In this document: positions 62,975 to 64,000 of the stretch, piece after piece | Layout: each line of letters opens with the position of its first letter | Position numbering within the stretch: position 1 is the first letter of the stretch | NCBI RefSeq assembly: GCF_012933555.1 | Contig: NZ_JABBPK010000001.1 | Location: 4,814,001-4,878,000 of the forward strand | DNA: 64,000 bases | Direction: 5' to 3' | Origin: Niallia alba | GTDB taxonomy: Bacteria > Bacillota > Bacilli > Bacillales > Cytobacillaceae | Program-made: the position numbers and the translations under genes | Notes under the pieces: model-generated | Told to the model about the DNA's origin: nothing | Databases searched by the model: none | The model's input: the letters and a program-made list of their open reading frames with translations, nothing else

Positions 62975-63979
62975 ATGGCGAAAGTAACCATGGCAGATGT
63001 GGCAAAATATGCTGGTGTTTCCAAAAGCACCGTTTCCCAATATATCAATAAACGATATGAGTACATGGGTGAAGACACAAGGAAAAAAATTAAGGGTGCA
63101 ATAGAAGAACTAGGCTACCATCCAAATTATATTGCTCGCAGCCTTAAACAAAAGAAAACATCCATGATTGGAATTATTGTTGCAGATATTGTACACCGTT
63201 TTTCTACGGAAATTTGCCGTTCCATTGAAGATTATTGCTTTGAGCATGACTATCAAGCGATCATCTGTAATGCTGATAATAATCCTACGAAGGAAAAAAC
63301 ATATATAGAAACGTTACGTGCGAAGCAGGTAGATGGGCTTATTATTTTTCCAACAGGGCAAAACATTGATGTTTACGCAAAAATGATCGAGGAAGACTAT
63401 CCAGTTGTATTTATGGATAGAGAGATTCCTGAAATAGACGCTCCTTTTATCCTTTCAACGAATGTCGAATCTAGCTTTCAAGCTGTCAAATTGTTTTTGG
63501 AAAATGGACACACAAATATTGCTATTTTAACACAGCCATTAACCATTTCAACAAGAAAGGAAAGAATTGAAGGATATAAGAAAGCGTTGCAAACATTCTC
63601 GATAGACATATGTAATGACTATATCATTAGTTCTGAAATAGCAAATGTGAAGACAGAATTAAGCCAACTTTTTCAGAAAGAGAATCCACCGACGGCTATT
63701 TTAGCAGGAAATGATTTAGTGTTTTTAGAGACATTAGCCTTTTTACAGGAAAATCAACTTCGCGTTCCTGAAGATGTTTCTCTGATTGTTTTTGATAATT
63801 TTCCTTTTGCTCACCTTTCCAATCCCCCAATGACTATGATTGCACAGCCTGCTTTTGAAATGGGAAGAAAGGCTACGGAGATACTTTTAAAGCAAATTAA
63901 TAAGGATCATTATGAAGCAGAAAAAATTATTTATCCATGTGAATTGATTGTTAGACAATCCTCGATAAAGAAGCTTTAA
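62975..63979 (+). CDS. LacI family transcriptional regulator (KdgR-like)
   Basis: A 334-residue repressor: helix-turn-helix with MADVAKYAGVSKSTVSQYIN (6-25), hinge helix HPNYIARSLKQK, then a periplasmic-binding-protein-like effector domain (about 60-330; VDGLIIFPTG, PTAILAGNDLVFLE, VPEDVSLIVFDNFP). Ribosome site GAGAGAGG. It follows the transporter by 90 bases and likely acts on AAACCGGTTT at 58406-58415. The KdgR suggestion rests on neighbours and the operator, so it is moderate. Confidence 0.88.
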   Translation: MAKVTMADVAKYAGVSKSTVSQYINKRYEYMGEDTRKKIKGAIEELGYHPNYIARSLKQKKTSMIGIIVADIVHRFSTEICRSIEDYCFEHDYQAIICNADNNPTKEKTYIETLRAKQVDGLIIFPTGQNIDVYAKMIEEDYPVVFMDREIPEIDAPFILSTNVESSFQAVKLFLENGHTNIAILTQPLTISTRKERIEGYKKALQTFSIDICNDYIISSEIANVKTELSQLFQKENPPTAILAGNDLVFLETLAFLQENQLRVPEDVSLIVFDNFPFAHLSNPPMTMIAQPAFEMGRKATEILLKQINKDHYEAEKIIYPCELIVRQSSIKKL

Positions 63980-64000
63980 AGATCTTCGGGAATTGGTGAA

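Overview
The window is a low-GC Gram-positive chromosome segment. Gene content (bacillithiol deacetylase BshB2, TnrA, alanine dehydrogenase beside an AdeR-like activator, cydABDC, ThiW under a TPP riboswitch, CcpA-type cre sites, Rex boxes) points to a Bacillaceae member, probably near Niallia or Bacillus sensu lato. The genus is an inference from protein character, not from a database search. No rRNA, tRNA, CRISPR array or prophage was seen.

Layout. 1-2.8 kb: yojF tail, bshB2, a broken tnpB, an SRPBCC protein. 3-6.8 kb: an ABC exporter whose promoter sits between two TetR-type operators, followed by the wreck of the likely tetR gene, split by about 1.1 kb of foreign DNA carrying a blasticidin-S-like deaminase. 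7-14.3 kb: a HAD phosphatase and the cydABDC operon. 14.3-16.1 kb: a 52-bp tandem array split by an IS256-family element. 16.2-31.4 kb: housekeeping and accessory genes (SDR, EamA, YbaK, methyltransferase, thioredoxin-reductase-like, GH4 glycosidase, ThrE-type exporter, TnrA, ABC exporter, ald/adeR, and a YtrA-like regulator with a truncated ABC gene). 32-37.1 kb: a chitobiose/cellobiose operon (IIB-IIC-IIA-GH4-ChbG) with a divergent GntR/UTRA regulator. 37.3-41.3 kb: a DnaA-box cluster, thiW with TPP riboswitch, and an NMT1-type ABC importer. 41.6-44.2 kb: a deletion-scarred maltose/glv locus and a BASS transporter. 44.6-50.5 kb: a second beta-glucoside PTS operon with a LicR-like activator. 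50.6-56.4 kb: Mpg glycosylase, Rex-controlled NADH oxidase, a secreted protein, a PTS EIIC behind an attenuator-like leader, and NiaP. 56.8-64 kb: MATE pump, a 21-bp phased palindrome array, and a catabolite-controlled sugar operon (isomerase, PfkB kinase, MFS, LacI regulator) whose transporter is cut by an IS4-family element.

Themes. Sugar uptake and its control dominate the right half: two complete lactose/cellobiose-type PTS operons, three phospho-beta-glucosidases and cre sites. The window also carries much decay: five host loci are broken (tetR, ABC/permease, malP, rpiR, MFS) and two of three mobile elements have in-frame stop codons in the transposase-type gene. Intergenic space is populated by at least three dispersed palindromic repeat families. 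The most unusual items are the leader RNA upstream of the EIIC at 53711-54730, the 21-bp TTCGCGAA array, the DnaA-box cluster, and the operator-flanked ABC promoter whose repressor gene is broken.
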